The notes: generated from the sequence alone by a model not told the origin. A stretch of DNA of 64,000 nucleotides from Pseudorasbora parva (GCF_024679245.1 NC_090190.1:43371220-43435219), one strand, 5' to 3'. Positions 1 to 11,326 are shown, counted from the first letter of the stretch. Numbers and translations: made by a program.

Positions 1-474
1 GGCGTAGACATATACACCTATATGATGATGTCTATGGTGGCACCACTGGTAATGTGTACGCTGTAACAGTTGTTGGCAGAGCCTCAATCAGGTTAGTTTG
101 TTTAGGTGTTTAATGTCAATTTAGTTTGCAGTAAGTAAAAACAATTCACAAAAATGTTATGTTGGGTTTAATATACTTTATTTAAACTTTCGCTCACTCT
201 TTAATGAATAGTTTGAGTTTATTCTTACCATTTCTTTGTTTGTCTGTTTGTTATGGCGGAGTCCCGTGTGCAGGTGTACCGTCAAAAGGGGTTCGGGCGG
301 AAACGTTGGCCCTATATATAATGTTCCGGCCTAGGATCTAGTCGCGACCATTCCTTGTTCAGCCCGGGGTGGGGCTCTAAAGACTATTCTTATTTTTATA
401 CATCGGAAGATAATTTATAAAGTGAAGTCATTTGACAAAGTGTTTCTGTGTTTGTTTCTGTGTGCATATGATGT

Positions 475-476
<2 letters not shown>
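1..476. other. Unassigned non-coding sequence
   Basis: I see no convincing exon, RNA gene or element border. The stretch has mixed base composition with a slightly GC-richer island around 250-380. It runs directly into an AT microsatellite. Confidence 0.4.
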
Positions 477-560
<84 letters not shown>

Positions 561-571
561 TATATATATAT
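477..571. repeat. (AT)n microsatellite
   Basis: About 95 bases of almost uninterrupted AT dinucleotides, with one phase break near 553. The apparent Ile/Tyr-rich reading frame here is only the repeat read in triplets. Confidence 0.95.
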
Positions 572-1654
572 GTTTATTTTGTGTAATGGCCATTATTTGT
601 GTACGTGTTTTCCCCTTTTTGCGTTAATTGGTGCTGGTCACCTGTGTATAAATTCATGCCTTGTGTTTTTAAGAGTCAGTTCTGTGAGAGGGCAGGTCTT
701 AAAAATTAAATGATTGATTTTATTTCTCGAACTCCTTTTCATATTTTTAAGACATTTGAAATTGTCTATTATCTAACCTTCTGTTGAAGCTGGTGGAGGA
801 AACTTAAAAAATAAAATAAAACATTATGAACTGAAAAATATTAATGATGCTGTTATTAAAAACTAATTTGACAGCGTATTAACACCTAATTACATTTTAA
901 TGACAAATTAAACTTGTGCCACTGAAAAAAATGTATGACATTATAATGGCCTCAGTCAACATCAAAACCAACCACATGACAGTTTAAGGTTAACCCTATA
1001 AGCTAAGAAAGTTTCTTAAATTTGATAATCTGTTATGTCATGTTAATGACAGGTTATGTTGTCTTGGTAATGTCAAGTTGTCATGACAAAGACACTGACA
1101 GGTTATGATGTATTGGTTTATGTCAAGTTGTCATAACAAAGACAACTCCGAAATGTCATCATTGCATTAAAAATGACATAATTAAGCAAATGACACTTAA
1201 TGACAGTTGTCATAAACGTGCATAAAACTCCTTCATATTCATGACACGTGTCATGTCATGATTATGAAGGTGTCATGTCAGTCTTATGCACACCCCTTCA
1301 AGTAAAGTGTTACCATTTTATCACAACTCAAAGCTTCCACAAAGTAAAAATGTCCCAATCAAACAGATTTAAACCAAGACAAAAAAAACAAGCTCAAACA
1401 AAATGACAATTTAAGTGATAATATACTGTCAGATCTAGGGCTGACAGATTTTGGATTTTTTTTTTTTTTTAACAAATATTGCGATTTAATATGTTATTAT
1501 TTTTTAAGTTTTTTATCTCCTGTATTATTCAACAAAGATGAGCAATACATTTTTGTATAGTAATGGTGGGAATCTTTAGTGCCCTCACGATCCAATTTCG
1601 ATTCTGGGAGTCTTTCCCAGAATTCTTGTTTCTTATTAATTAATTTGATCAAAT

Positions 1655-1655
<1 letters not shown>
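572..1655. repeat. Non-coding; TGACA-rich repeat at about 1020-1315
   Basis: No gene is visible. From about 1020 to 1315 the sequence is dominated by TGACA/TGTCA words on both strands. It ends with AAGTAAAGTGTTACC, which resembles the GGGTAACACTTTA-type terminus of the DNA element at 47568-49055. This looks like one end of a non-autonomous DNA transposon; the other end was not located. Confidence 0.35.

Positions 1656-1699
<44 letters not shown>
1656..1699. repeat. (GA)n microsatellite
   Basis: Twenty-two tandem GA dinucleotides. Confidence 0.95.
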
Positions 1700-1701
<2 letters not shown>

Positions 1702-2055
1702 AAAGACAGAGACTGAGCTACTGTTGTAATCTTTTATCCTTCTCCCTTGATGTCACCAAATTCAAACATGTCCCATTTAATTGTACTAATCAGACGAGAC
1801 GTGGGATGTTCAAACTAACCAATCAGACATATCAAACCCCCACTGAACTAAAGGTGTGCCACACATTTGGACTACAGTCACGTTTGTCTTCAGGAATTTG
1901 ATAAGGCCAAGATGGGGGTCGGCAAGAGTAAAGCATATAGCTTTGTCCAACTTTAAATACAAATATCTTTGATTATTTTCAATCCTACAAGGCCCCGAAT
2001 GACATTGTAATTCGCTTCAACCTTTCCGAACATTATGAAATATTGTTTTATGGTT

Positions 2056-2057
<2 letters not shown>

Positions 2058-2086
<29 letters not shown>

Positions 2087-2116
2087 TCGTGTGTGTGTGT
2101 GTGTGTGTGTGTGTGG
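2058..2116. repeat. (GT)n microsatellite
   Basis: GT dinucleotides with a single TTC interruption near 2087. It forms the left flank of the interspersed repeat that follows. Confidence 0.9.
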
Positions 2117-2400
2117 GCATGTTTTTGTGACATATGAGGACACAAATGTGTATAATGACATGGGTATGACACAGGTATTACAAGGATAGGGTGCAATATG
2201 AGGACATTGGCCATGTCCCCACTTTTCAAAATGCTTATAAATCATACAGGATGAGTTTTTTTAGAAAGTGAAAATGCTTCCTGTGATGGGTAGGTTTAGG
2301 GGCAGTGTAGGGAGATAGAACATATGGTTTGTACTGTATAAAAACCATTACAGCTATGGAAATTCCCCATATGTCACAAAAAAATTGTGTGTGTGTGTAT
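2117..2400. repeat. GT-flanked cyprinid interspersed repeat
   Basis: This unit sits between a GT tract (2058-2116) and a short GTGTGT tract (about 2387-2398). It contains the words GACATATGAGGACA, CATGTCCCCA, ATGGGTAGGTTTAGGGGCAG and AAAACCATTACAGC. From memory this unit is very common in cyprinid genomes and is usually flanked by GT repeats. It has no coding capacity. Confidence 0.5.
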
Positions 2401-2544
2401 AAAGAGAGACAAGATGAAACAATCAAAAAATATGTCATTGATCAGAGATGATTCCAAAAGAGGGAGACAGATGACATGAAATATAGCATTTTACATCACA
2501 TATCCCATGTGTGACTGTAAACAAAGGCTTGACCATAGTAGAGA

Positions 2545-2992
2545 TGTCACAGACACGCCAGGCTCCCACATCACAGACACACAGCGCACGCTCTCACCTG
2601 AGTACTGATCACCCACACCTGCAACCCATCATCACCCCAGTCACCCACAGTATAAGAGACACACACACACACACACGCAGTTATTGTCCGGTCTCGTTTG
2701 AGAAAGGTACTAACCTCTTCTGCTTACCTTAAGGACTCCCTCGATGATACTTACCCATCTCCAGTGTCTTCTCCCTTGTCTCCAGCAATCTCCAGTGTCA
2801 AGCGTGTGTGTGTTCAGTGTTCTCCATCATTCCTCTCCGACGCCTTCTCCAGCGATCTCCAAGTGCACCCTGAGAACCCAAACCAAGACCCATCACCAGC
2901 ATATCTACATTCCGTCAAGTTATTACTCTACTGGTTGCTCAATAAACCTGATTCACTTACCATCTTGTCTCCGTAGACTCTGTACCATAACA
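2545..2992 (+). repeat. 5' LTR of the Ty3/gypsy element
   Basis: A 448-bp repeat starting TGTCACAGAC and ending CCATAACA. It contains a CA microsatellite near 2661-2675 and an AATAAA at 2940-2945. It matches the 3' LTR except for scattered substitutions and a longer CA tract, so the insertion is not very young. A possible primer-binding site starts with TGG at 2999-3001, but I cannot name the tRNA. Confidence 0.92.
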
Positions 2993-3023
2993 GAAGACTG
3001 GAGAGATAACCGCGAGCACCAGT

Positions 3024-3830
3024 ATGAGTCACCTTGATCCCTTTCAAGAACTGGTGGATGCAGTTCGCCGCGCTCTACCATCCAGTCCACCATCACCCCC
3101 ACCGGCGAGCACTTCCGCATCCACCAGCACCACTTCCACGTCACCCATGTTCGCCAGTCCCATGGCCAAGCCAGTGCCCTTCTCTGGATTGGTGGAGGAC
3201 TGCAATGGAGATGCAACTGCACCTATATCCGAGCGATCGTTCATGTGGCTTTCATCGTGTCCCAATTGAGCGGCAAGGCCTTGCGTTGGGCGGAAACGCT
3301 GTATGCACAGAATAGCTTCATCGTGCATTCGCTGTCCAGTTTCATGGCTCACTTCAAGGAGGTCTTCAGAAAGCCCGCCTGGGATGCTTCAGTGGGTGAG
3401 CAATTGTATCACTTAAAGCAACATAATATGTCTGTAAATGAGTATGCCCTGCAGTTTCGGACCTTGGCCGTCGCCAGCGGATGGAACGTGCAGTCTCTTC
3501 TAACCACCTATTGTCAAGGGCTGGATCCACGTGTGCAGTTGCATCTCGCTGCATAGGAGGATTCCATCGGGCCCGAACGCTTCATCCAGTTATCCATCTG
3601 CTTCGTATGCAGGCGTGCCTTGAAGAACACCAGGACCAGTGCATGAGCCTGCCGTCCCTCCGCCGACCAGAATCCGTCAGCCCTCCAGAACCAGTATCAG
3701 AACCCATGCAAATGGAGAATACACGGCTAACCCCAGCAGAACGGAGGAGACGGCTTGGGCAAGGGTTATGCTTATATTGTGGAGCCTCAGATCACTACAT
3801 CGCCAAGTGCCCCACACATCCTCCTCGTCC
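3024..3830 (+). pseudogene. Ty3/gypsy gag, degenerate
   Basis: Gag-like sequence in at least three reading frames. The start at 3024 gives a Pro/Ser/Thr-rich N-terminus. The capsid-like part follows in another frame from about 3245, with motifs such as LSGKALRWAE and NEYALQFRTLA, and ends at a stop near 3553. A third frame carries the zinc knuckle (CLYCGASDHYIAKCP, about 3769-3813; CX2CX4HX4C), which binds RNA in functional Gag. The frameshifts mean no intact product is possible. Confidence 0.85.
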
Positions 3831-4128
3831 TCTGGTGAGTGTGATCTATCCTTCTGCTTACAAGAGTGGTCCACTGACCACTGTTGTGAACCTCATTACT
3901 GCCGATGTTTCCTTGCCAGTCTCCGCTCTCCTCGACTCCGGTTCCGCTGGGAACTTCATCTCCGGTGCCCTCTGCCATCAGCTCCACCTCAAGACGACTC
4001 GCACTCCATCCGCATACCAGGTCGAATCCATAACCGGAAGGCCGTTAAGCCGACGGCAGCTCAGCCTCCTTGCCGGTCCCCTTCAGATCCAATCTGGTAT
4101 CCTTCATGTGGAAGACATTCATCTACTG
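3831..4128 (+). pseudogene. Ty3/gypsy aspartic protease fragment
   Basis: Open sequence after the zinc knuckle contains the retropepsin-type active site (ALLDSGSAGNFIS, near 3927-3965). It is interrupted at 4128 by the hAT insertion and resumes after 5222. It would have processed the Gag-Pol polyprotein. Confidence 0.85.
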
Positions 4129-5214
4129 CAGGCCTATTCAAATAGCGGCCCGGGGGCAAATTTGGCCCGATTGAAATTTATTCTGGCCCGCGGCAGATTT
4201 AATAAAAAAAAAAAAAAAAATCTACGAATCTGCTGAATCTGGCGCACAGACAGAGGAAAGATTCTAGAGCAGAGCAGGTCGTCTCCATGCTGACAAAAAC
4301 ACTCATTCTCGCTGCTTCGATGTTCTCACGCTGCCTATAACACCTAATGCATCTAACATGGTGTTGTCCAAGCCAAACCGCAAAGTTGACAGAGAAAATC
4401 GTAAGTTTCAGAGTGAATGGACGGAGAAGTACTTATTTACTGTGCCAACTACGGCAAGTAAGCGAGGGACCGAAAGACCTGTGTGTTTACTGTGCAACGT
4501 AAATGAAATATACGTGTATATCTGAAAGATATACTTCAGGGATATTTTAAATGTTATTTCCCCAAATAAGATTTGGTACTTGAAACTGCAGTTGCAGTTT
4601 TGCAATTATGTCAGCTTTATTTTGATTGTTTGATTTGTATGGAATTATTTTATGAAAATATTTTTTTTATGAAACTATTTTATGATTTTACGTCCAATAT
4701 ATAAGCTGTTACTTATGTTTACTGTTTTAAGGGTAAAAGCTGTGTCTCTATGCCTCAGTTACACTTTAAATGTTTTTTCTAGTTTTAAAATGTGTACTCA
4801 CTGTCTGAAAGATATACTTCAGGGATATTTGAATGTTGTTATTTCCCCAAATAAGATTTGATACTTGAAACTGCAGTTGCAGTTTTCCACTTATGACAGC
4901 TTTATTATGATTGTTTGATTTTTATGAAATGATTTTGTGAAATGATGTTTACTGTTTTAGGGGTAAAAGCTGTGTCTCTATGCCTCAGTATTTGCAGTTT
5001 TGCACTTTGTTGTAGGCCTAATCAAAACAAGATGAATATGTTGAAATAATAAAGGAAACCAAAAGAATAATGTACCTTATTTTATTTAATATATTATGTA
5101 CCTTATATAGTATATTTTAATTTCCTTTAGCTGATATCAATATGTCCGTCTGGCCCTCACAAATTTTGGAATTTCCTAGTTTGGCCCCCCTGCAAATGTA
5201 TTTGAATAGCCCTG
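4129..5214. mobile_element. hAT element nested in the gypsy protease
   Basis: A 1086-bp insertion bounded by imperfect terminal inverted repeats (left CAGGCCTATTCAAATA; the right end read in reverse complement is CAGGGCTATTCAAATA). A perfect 8-bp duplication ATCTACTG lies on both sides (4121-4128 and 5215-5222). CAG...CTG ends with an 8-bp TSD are diagnostic of hAT. A short open stretch from 4358 resembles the N-terminus of hAT/BED-finger transposases (motifs EWTEKY and VCLLC), then breaks off. A block of about 120 bp is directly repeated inside (about 4515-4635 and 4801-4922). Confidence 0.93.
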
Positions 5215-5222
5215 ATCTACTG

Positions 5223-5975
5223 GTTCTGGAGGAGTCCACTGCTGACGTGATCCTAGAGCACCCATAGCTAGAGCAGCATAACCCCATCATCTCCTGGAAG
5301 ATCCTAAAGTGGGGCGATAACTGTTTCTCCAGCTGCTTGTCAGCACTTCCTGTTCTTTCCACGTCTCGTTCCAGGAGTATACCCGTCTGTGCGAAGTCCA
5401 TCGAAAGTCCCCTCGAGCAGCGGTCAGTGAAGATGCCACCCTGCTACGCCCCCTTTAGTGATGTGTTCTGCCCTCATCGGGCTTCCAAGCTGCCTCCCCA
5501 TCGGCCATGGGACTGTGCCATCGATCTGCTTCAAGGTGAGCCAGTGCCCAAGGGGAAGATCTATCCCCTCTCCCTGCCGGAGGAGAAGGCCATGTAGGAA
5601 TACATCCAGGAGGCACTCGACGAGGGCTACATTCGACCATCCACGTCCCCTGCTGCATCCAGCTTCTTCTTCGTGGCCAAGAAGGACGGAGGCTTGCGGC
5701 CCTGCATAGACTACCGGTCCATCAATAAGATAACCGTCAAGTTCCGCTATCCCCTTCCGCTCGTCCCAACTGCGCTGGAACATCTCCGTGGTGCCACTGT
5801 TTTCACCAAGTTGGACCTCTGCAGCGCATATAAAACTCATCCGGATACGTGAGGGGGACGAGTGGAAGACCACCTTCGTGACCCCACAGGCCAATACGAA
5901 TCTCTGGTGATGCCCTATGGCCTGGCTAACGCCCTCTCCGTATTCCAGGACTTCATTCATGAAGTGCTCCGGGAG
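5223..5975 (+). pseudogene. Ty3/gypsy reverse transcriptase, N-terminal part
   Basis: The gypsy RT resumes after the hAT insertion. Recognisable motifs are [15 protein letters not shown] near 5674-5718, [10 protein letters not shown] near 5803-5832 and MPYGLANA near 5909-5932. A stop follows EEKAM (5595-5597), another follows the DLCSAY block, and a frameshift lies near 5850. The sequence is cut at about 5975 by the inverted LINE and continues at about 7841. Confidence 0.88.
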
Positions 5976-6424
5976 TTTAGTTTAGTTTATTTAGTTTATT
6001 TGTTTATTTTTGAACATGAGAGAAATAAAAATACAATAATGTTCAGACATTATTAAAAGAAACAAGTAAAGGTGAAAGAGAAAAAAAGAAAAAGAAAAGA
6101 ATAATTAATAAAAATAATAATAAATAAAAGAAAAAAATAAATTCATTCTACCTCATGAACGAAAAGGGAGTAGGAAGAAGTAAAACTTATATACTCCTAC
6201 CCCTTTAATTATTATTTTTCTTTAAATATCATGCATATGCCTACGCCTACTCATACACATATATACATCTACACATATACATACTCATGTACACATTTGT
6301 ATATATACATACATACACCCATATATATCTATACCCCTATATCCACCGACACATACACATACCTCCACATGCCATATACATACATGCATAAATTCAAAAT
6401 AACCACTAACAAATATTATAACTC

Positions 6425-6975
6425 TTAAGTAAGGAGCGCTCCCATTTTCCTACAATACTTCTTGATACTTCTTAAGAATCTTTTCTCTATGCATTTTTTA
6501 AAGAGGAATATGTTGGAGCATTGCTTTAAATTTTCATCTATTTTATTCCACAATTTAACTCCACATATTGATAAACAAAGTCTTTTCCTTGTTGTTCTAA
6601 ATCTATTAATCTTAAAGTTTCCACATCCCCTTAAGTTGTACCCTCCCTCCCTCTCAAAACACATCTTTTGTATATTCCCAGGCAATAGTCTATTTCTTAC
6701 TTTGAACAATACAAGATGCGAAGAGATTTAAGATCCAGTATATACTTAGCTCTAGCCAAAATTGCGATACTTCTAGACAGTTTGGTTTTAATGTATTTTA
6801 TGTGAGGCTCCCAACAGATCTTTTCATCTATGATTACTCCGAGAAATTTATTTTCATGTACTCTTTCTAAGTTAAACCCCTCTATCTGTATTTGTACTTG
6901 TTGATTTGGCTTACAGTTTCCAAATATCATGAACGTTGTTTTACTCAAATTTATCGATAATCTATTAATATCCAA
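6425..6975 (-). pseudogene. LINE reverse transcriptase, thumb/C-terminal part
   Basis: Two minus-strand frames continue the LINE polyprotein. One has NRLSINLSKTTFMIFGN followed by NKFLGVIIDEKICWEPHI (about 6697-6975). The other has the C-terminal region with LWNKIDENLK (about 6425-6709). Both are typical of the RT thumb and tail of jockey/I/Rex-like LINEs. A frameshift separates them. The sequence between about 6030 and 6425 is the AT-rich LINE 3' UTR with a TATACA-rich tract. Confidence 0.75.
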
Positions 6976-7025
6976 CCATTGTTTTATTTTCCTAAATTCT
7001 GAGGTGATTAATTCTGAAAGTAGCT

Positions 7026-7690
7026 TTAAGAAAATAGTACAAACTTCAATACTTCCGATGCTTTACAAATATCATTAATATAAAGTAAAAATAACTTTGG
7101 TCCTAGCACTGACCCCTGTGGGACACCACATTTCATGCCCAAACATTCAGATGAATGCTCTCCTATTTTCACAAATTGCTGTCTGTCTCTCAGATAACTG
7201 GTTTCCCAATTTAAAACTACCCCCCTGATCCCAATTCGTTCTAATTTACTGATTAATATTTCATGATTTATTGTGTCAAATGCTTTTTTTAGATCAATAA
7301 ATACCCCAACTGCACATTTATTTTGATCTGTAACATTTGTTATTTCTTCAATGAGTTCTGTTAATGCTAATGCTGTTGAGTTTTTTTTCCTAAATCCATA
7401 TTGACTATCTGAAAGTAATTTATTTTTATCAATAAATTTCTCTAATCTATTATTAAATAATTTTTCAAGGATCTTTGCAAATTGTGATAATAGAGAGACT
7501 GGCCTGTAATTTGTGAATTGGTGTCTGTTTCCATTTTTATATATTGGAGTAACTTTTGCTATTTTCATTATTGTTGGAAATGTACCTGTTAAAAACGATA
7601 AATTGCAAATGTTCATTACCGGTTTGGCAATCCCCTCGATTACTTTTTTTATAATTAATATGTCTATTCCATCATGATCAGTGGATGTTT
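7026..7690 (-). pseudogene. LINE reverse transcriptase, palm/fingers part
   Basis: The minus-strand frame contains non-LTR RT signatures: DHDGIDILII upstream of the first Met, KVTPIYKNG, NYRPVSLLS, DSQYGFRKKNST, FIDLKKAFDTI and GVPQGSVLGPKLF. The frame ends in a stop right after KFVLF, exactly where the catalytic FADD box should follow. The next frame resumes downstream of that box, so the catalytic aspartates appear deleted. It cannot encode an active RT. Confidence 0.85.
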
Positions 7691-7840
7691 TGTTTTTACA
7701 CTCTTTAACTGTTTTTGTTTTTGCACTCTTTTAATTTATTATTTCTTTTTCATCAACTGCTGTCAAAAATATTGAGTTAGGATTTCTATCTACTAAATTG
7801 TTATATCTACTTTCTAATGTTCCTCCACAAGTCTGTATTG

Positions 7841-8700
7841 TTCCTCCACAAGTCCGTATTGGTGTACATCAACGACATCCTGATTTACTCCCGGAGCCTG
7901 GCCGACCATCGCCACCACGTTGCAGAGGTCCGGCAACACCTGAGGGAGTTTCATCTTTATCTCAAAGCAGAGAAGTGCTCCTTCCACCAGCCCTCAGTGC
8001 AGTTCCTTGGTTACAACATCGACAGTATTGGCATCCGGATGGACGAGGGGAAGGTGGAAGCCATCAGGACCTGGCAAACACCTTCCACCATCAAGAAACT
8101 CCAAGGATTCCTAGGGTTTGCAAATTTCTACCGAAGATTCATACAGAACTACAGTGTCATCTCCAGTCCACTCACTCACCTCCTGCGCAGTAATCTCTGT
8201 CCTGGAACCCGGCGGCCACGAAGGCATTTGAAGACCTGAAGGAAGCCTTCACCACCGCTCCCCTCCTAGTTCATCCCAATCCCGCCAAACCCTTTGTCAT
8301 GGAAGTCGATGCGTCCACCACAGGAGCGGGAGCGGTGTTGTCCCAACAGCAGGGGACACCCAGTAAACTCCATCCATGTGCCTTCTCCCGGAAGTTCAGC
8401 CCAGTGGAGGTGAATTACGACTTCGGGAACAGGGAGCTGCTTGCCATCAAGCTGGCCCTGGAAGAGTAGAGGCATTGGCTGGAGGGATCTCAACATCCAT
8501 TTCTGGTGCTTACAGACCACAAAAACCTTGAGTATTTGAGAGATGCCAAGCGACTCAATCCCCGCCAAGCTCGTTGGGCACTCTATTTCACCAGGTTCAA
8601 CTTCTCTATCTCCTATCGACCCGGTTCGAAGAATGTGAAGGCTGATGCTCTCTCTCGTCTTTTCGCCTCTGAAGAACAGCCTGAGCGATCGGAACCCATT
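7841..8700 (+). pseudogene. Ty3/gypsy RT C-terminal part and RNase H
   Basis: The gypsy polyprotein resumes with [12 protein letters not shown] near 7862-7897. The RT active-site YxDD is altered to YIND: the codon AAC at 7871-7873 replaces the first Asp. The RT connection follows ([15 protein letters not shown], near 8100-8145), then a frameshift near 8200. The RNase H block starts with [16 protein letters not shown] near 8299-8346, and LTDHKNLEY lies near 8509-8535. A TAG at 8467-8469 interrupts RNase H. Confidence 0.88.
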
Positions 8701-8799
8701 CTGTCCGAAAAGATCTTCATGAGTCCCATCGCCTGGTCTGAGGAAACCCTGCCCTCCTCCAATGCCTCCGCCAACGCCCCACCAGGTTGCCCACCACCA

Positions 8800-9186
8800 G
8801 AACTCTAGTATATCCCACTAACACGGCGCACCCCACTTATTCACTCCGCTCACACTTCATTGGGCACTGGCCACCCAGGGGTCAATGAAACCCTCTCGCT
8901 GCTGCAATACCGTTTCTGGTGGCCCAACATAGCTTGAGAGGTCAGAAGGTACGTGAGAGGGTGTCAGGAGCGTGCAATCGCGAAGAGTCCCCGGCACCTC
9001 CCTGCCGGTAAGCTCCTTCCTCTGCCCGTTCCAAATCGGCCATGGTCACACCTAGGAGTAGATTTCATTACTGATCTACCAGTGTCCGATGGCTACACTT
9101 GTATCCTTGCCTTGTTGTTGTGGACAGATTCTCCAAGTCATGGCGGCTCATTCCCCTGAAGGGCCTGCCTACGGCCATGGAAATTA
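8800..9186 (+). pseudogene. Ty3/gypsy integrase, N-terminal part
   Basis: Degenerate integrase sequence. A zinc-binding-like block (HPGVNETLSLLQYRFWWPNI, in broken frames near 8871-8930) is followed by the catalytic-core start [18 protein letters not shown] near 9040-9093. The core is truncated at about 9187 by an insertion. The segment expected to carry the remaining catalytic residues is missing rather than displaced, so the insertion came with, or was followed by, a deletion. Confidence 0.82.
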
Positions 9187-10466
9187 TGCCATAATTAATG
9201 TTATTCAGCTGTGGCAGGAGCGCGAGTGTCTCTATAATGTGGATGACAACTGTTACCGGTACAGACAAAGAAAAAAGATGATTTTATGTCATTTTGACAC
9301 AAATACATATTAATAAATGACATGTTCATGTTTGAAAGTCTGTAGGGTAAAATATATGCAGATATAGGCCTAATTGCAATAATAAAAAACAACATAATAT
9401 CGATTTTGCCTGCAAGCGTGGCGTTTCTGTTGCGTGTCAGCCGCGGGGCTGCCGTTTTCTCTGGGTGCGTCTCAATCTGCTTCCTAGTTCAGTTGTCAGG
9501 GCACTGATCAGGGAGTCAGCCATTGACTTATGTCCTGATCAGTGCCCTGATAGTGAACTAGGGAGCTGAATGAGACGCAGGGTCTGTCTTTGCACACCAG
9601 AAGCGTGTCTGACGTGCCGCCCGCTGCTGTACATTTACAGGGAAGCCATATACTTCATGTTAAATAATATATTGTCTATTGATACAGCAAAGACAAATAA
9701 TAATACTAATAATATTACGCAAACCAAATTCTGAGGTAAACATTTGTCTTAATTTATTCATTGTCACTTAACAGTGTAATTATTAACATTAACAATGTTA
9801 ACAGATTATTTAATAACGTAAACAAGGTAGCGTTACGCATCTTCTGTGTGAGACTCGTGTAGGAATCAAAACAGCAAAACTATTGTATAAGTAACTTCAA
9901 TATTGTCAACGAAAGTAGTTCCAAACAAAGCGCACCAGAGCACGTGTGCTTCTTCGAACAACAGTGTTTCTTTAATGAAAAACTCAATGTTATAAATAAA
10001 TAAATGATTTAATTATTTATGTATTCATGAATCCGAAGCTGTCCTCTATACATGTGTTGCAATAAAATAAAATAACAATAAACGAACAGAACACGCTTAC
10101 AGATTAGACTCAATATTTTGACTCATCAGCACAGAAAAACACTTCCTCTAACTCCCGCTGTAATCTGACCATTACTGGCCACGTCTAGTGCATTTTGGCT
10201 CTTTTTGTTGACTTTTTGCTCAGCGCACAGATAGTCGCTTCAACTATACCGCGCTCGTCATCTCCTGCACATCTCATGCTTGTTGTTATGTCTGTCATGC
10301 GTGCGTCTCCTAGCAACCAGGCGCTTGTTTCAGTTTGTGTTCCAGACGTTTTTAAAGTCTGGTAGTGTATGATGCCTAGCTTTTCTCTGTAACCATTTAC
10401 AAAGTCGGCAAGTGTATGATGCCTAGTGTTTTTTTAAATCTGTTCAGATTTAAAAAATCGTGTAGT
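9187..10466. mobile_element. Insertion in gypsy integrase, possibly Harbinger-like
   Basis: About 1.28 kb not belonging to gypsy. Near the left end, 9190-9270 reads as VIQLWQERECLYNV...YRYRQRKK, which resembles a MADF domain as found in the DNA-binding protein of PIF/Harbinger transposons. The rest is AT-rich with no long frame. A 114-bp palindrome (9466-9579) is embedded. The exact ends and a TSD could not be fixed, so the family call is tentative. The GTAGTGTATGATGCCTAG word repeats near 10361 and 10408. Confidence 0.5.
9466..9579. repeat. Foldback (palindromic) MITE-like unit
   Basis: Arms of roughly 50 bp pair with few mismatches around a short loop. TGCGTCTCA at 9466-9474 pairs with TGAGACGCA at 9571-9579, and CAGGGCACTGATCAGG pairs with CCTGATCAGTGCCCTG. 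It is compatible with a tiny foldback element inside the larger insertion. Confidence 0.7.
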
Positions 10467-11286
10467 GTATTCCAGCCTTAACGGGCAGACGGAGAGGAAG
10501 ATCCAGGAGATCGGCAGATTCCTCTGTACCTTCTGCCACGGTCACCAGAACTCCTGGAACCAGTTCCTGGGTTGGGCCGAGTACGCCCAGAGCTCCCTTC
10601 GTCAAGCGACCACTGGACTCACACCCTTTCAGTGCATACTCGGATACCAACCCCCATTGTTCCCCTGGTCGGGGGAACCGTTGGATGTTCCAGCGGTCGA
10701 CTACTGGTTCCGGGAGAGCGAAAGGGTCTGGGACTCGTCTCTTCACCAACTCCAGCGAGCCCAGTGCAGACACAAGGTGACAGCTGACCTGCGGCGTTCC
10801 AACACTCCAACCTTCCATCCAAGACAGAAGGTATGGCTGTCCACGAGGGACATCAGATTGCATCTGCCATGCAGGAAGCTCAGTCCCAGGTTCATTGGCC
10901 CCTACACGATCGTGAAGCAGATCAACCCCATCACATACCAGCTTCAGCTTCCACCTGAGTTTCGTATTCACCCCACGGTTCACGTATCACTGTTGAAACC
11001 ACACTACCTTTCTGTTTCTCCCTCCACAGAGCCTGGCGCAGCTGAAGAGACACCCCTCCCACTCATTGTGGAAGACGGAACCGCCTATGAAGTGAAGGAG
11101 ATCTTGGACTCCCAGCACCGTGGTGGTCTCCTGGAGTACCTCGTAGACTGGGAGGGCTACGGCCCAGAAGAACGCTCATGGGTACCTAGAAATGACATTC
11201 TTGATCCAACTCTGCTTGAAACCTTCCATGCCTCTCATCTCAACAGACCTGCACTTCGGGGCAGAGGTCGACCACCACAACGTTGA
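10467..11286 (+). pseudogene. Ty3/gypsy integrase C-terminus with chromodomain
   Basis: A continuous open frame ending at TGA 11284-11286. It starts with the [12 protein letters not shown] block of the integrase core. It then has [20 protein letters not shown], the GPY/F-like region ([18 protein letters not shown], about 10890-10943) and a chromodomain ([10 protein letters not shown]...[17 protein letters not shown], about 11086-11190). Chromodomains direct integration of chromoviruses toward particular chromatin marks. This is the best-preserved part of the element. Confidence 0.9.
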
Positions 11287-11326
11287 GGTCCACAGCCCTC
11301 AGGAGCGGGCCGTGGAGGGGGGGTAA

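Larger units (their letters stand above)
5976..7819 (-). mobile_element. 5'-truncated LINE inserted in antisense inside gypsy RT
   Basis: About 1.84 kb of foreign sequence splits the gypsy RT between the MPYG block and the YxDD block. It encodes a non-LTR reverse transcriptase on the minus strand. Its 3' end lies at the left border, where the plus strand starts with repeats of TTTAGTTTA (an AAACT/TAAA tail on the LINE strand). The left border is where the gypsy word GGGAG ends at 5975. The right border precedes a 21-bp tandem duplication of gypsy sequence (7820-7840 and 7841-7861). The clade is jockey/I/Rex-like from motif style only. Confidence 0.85.
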
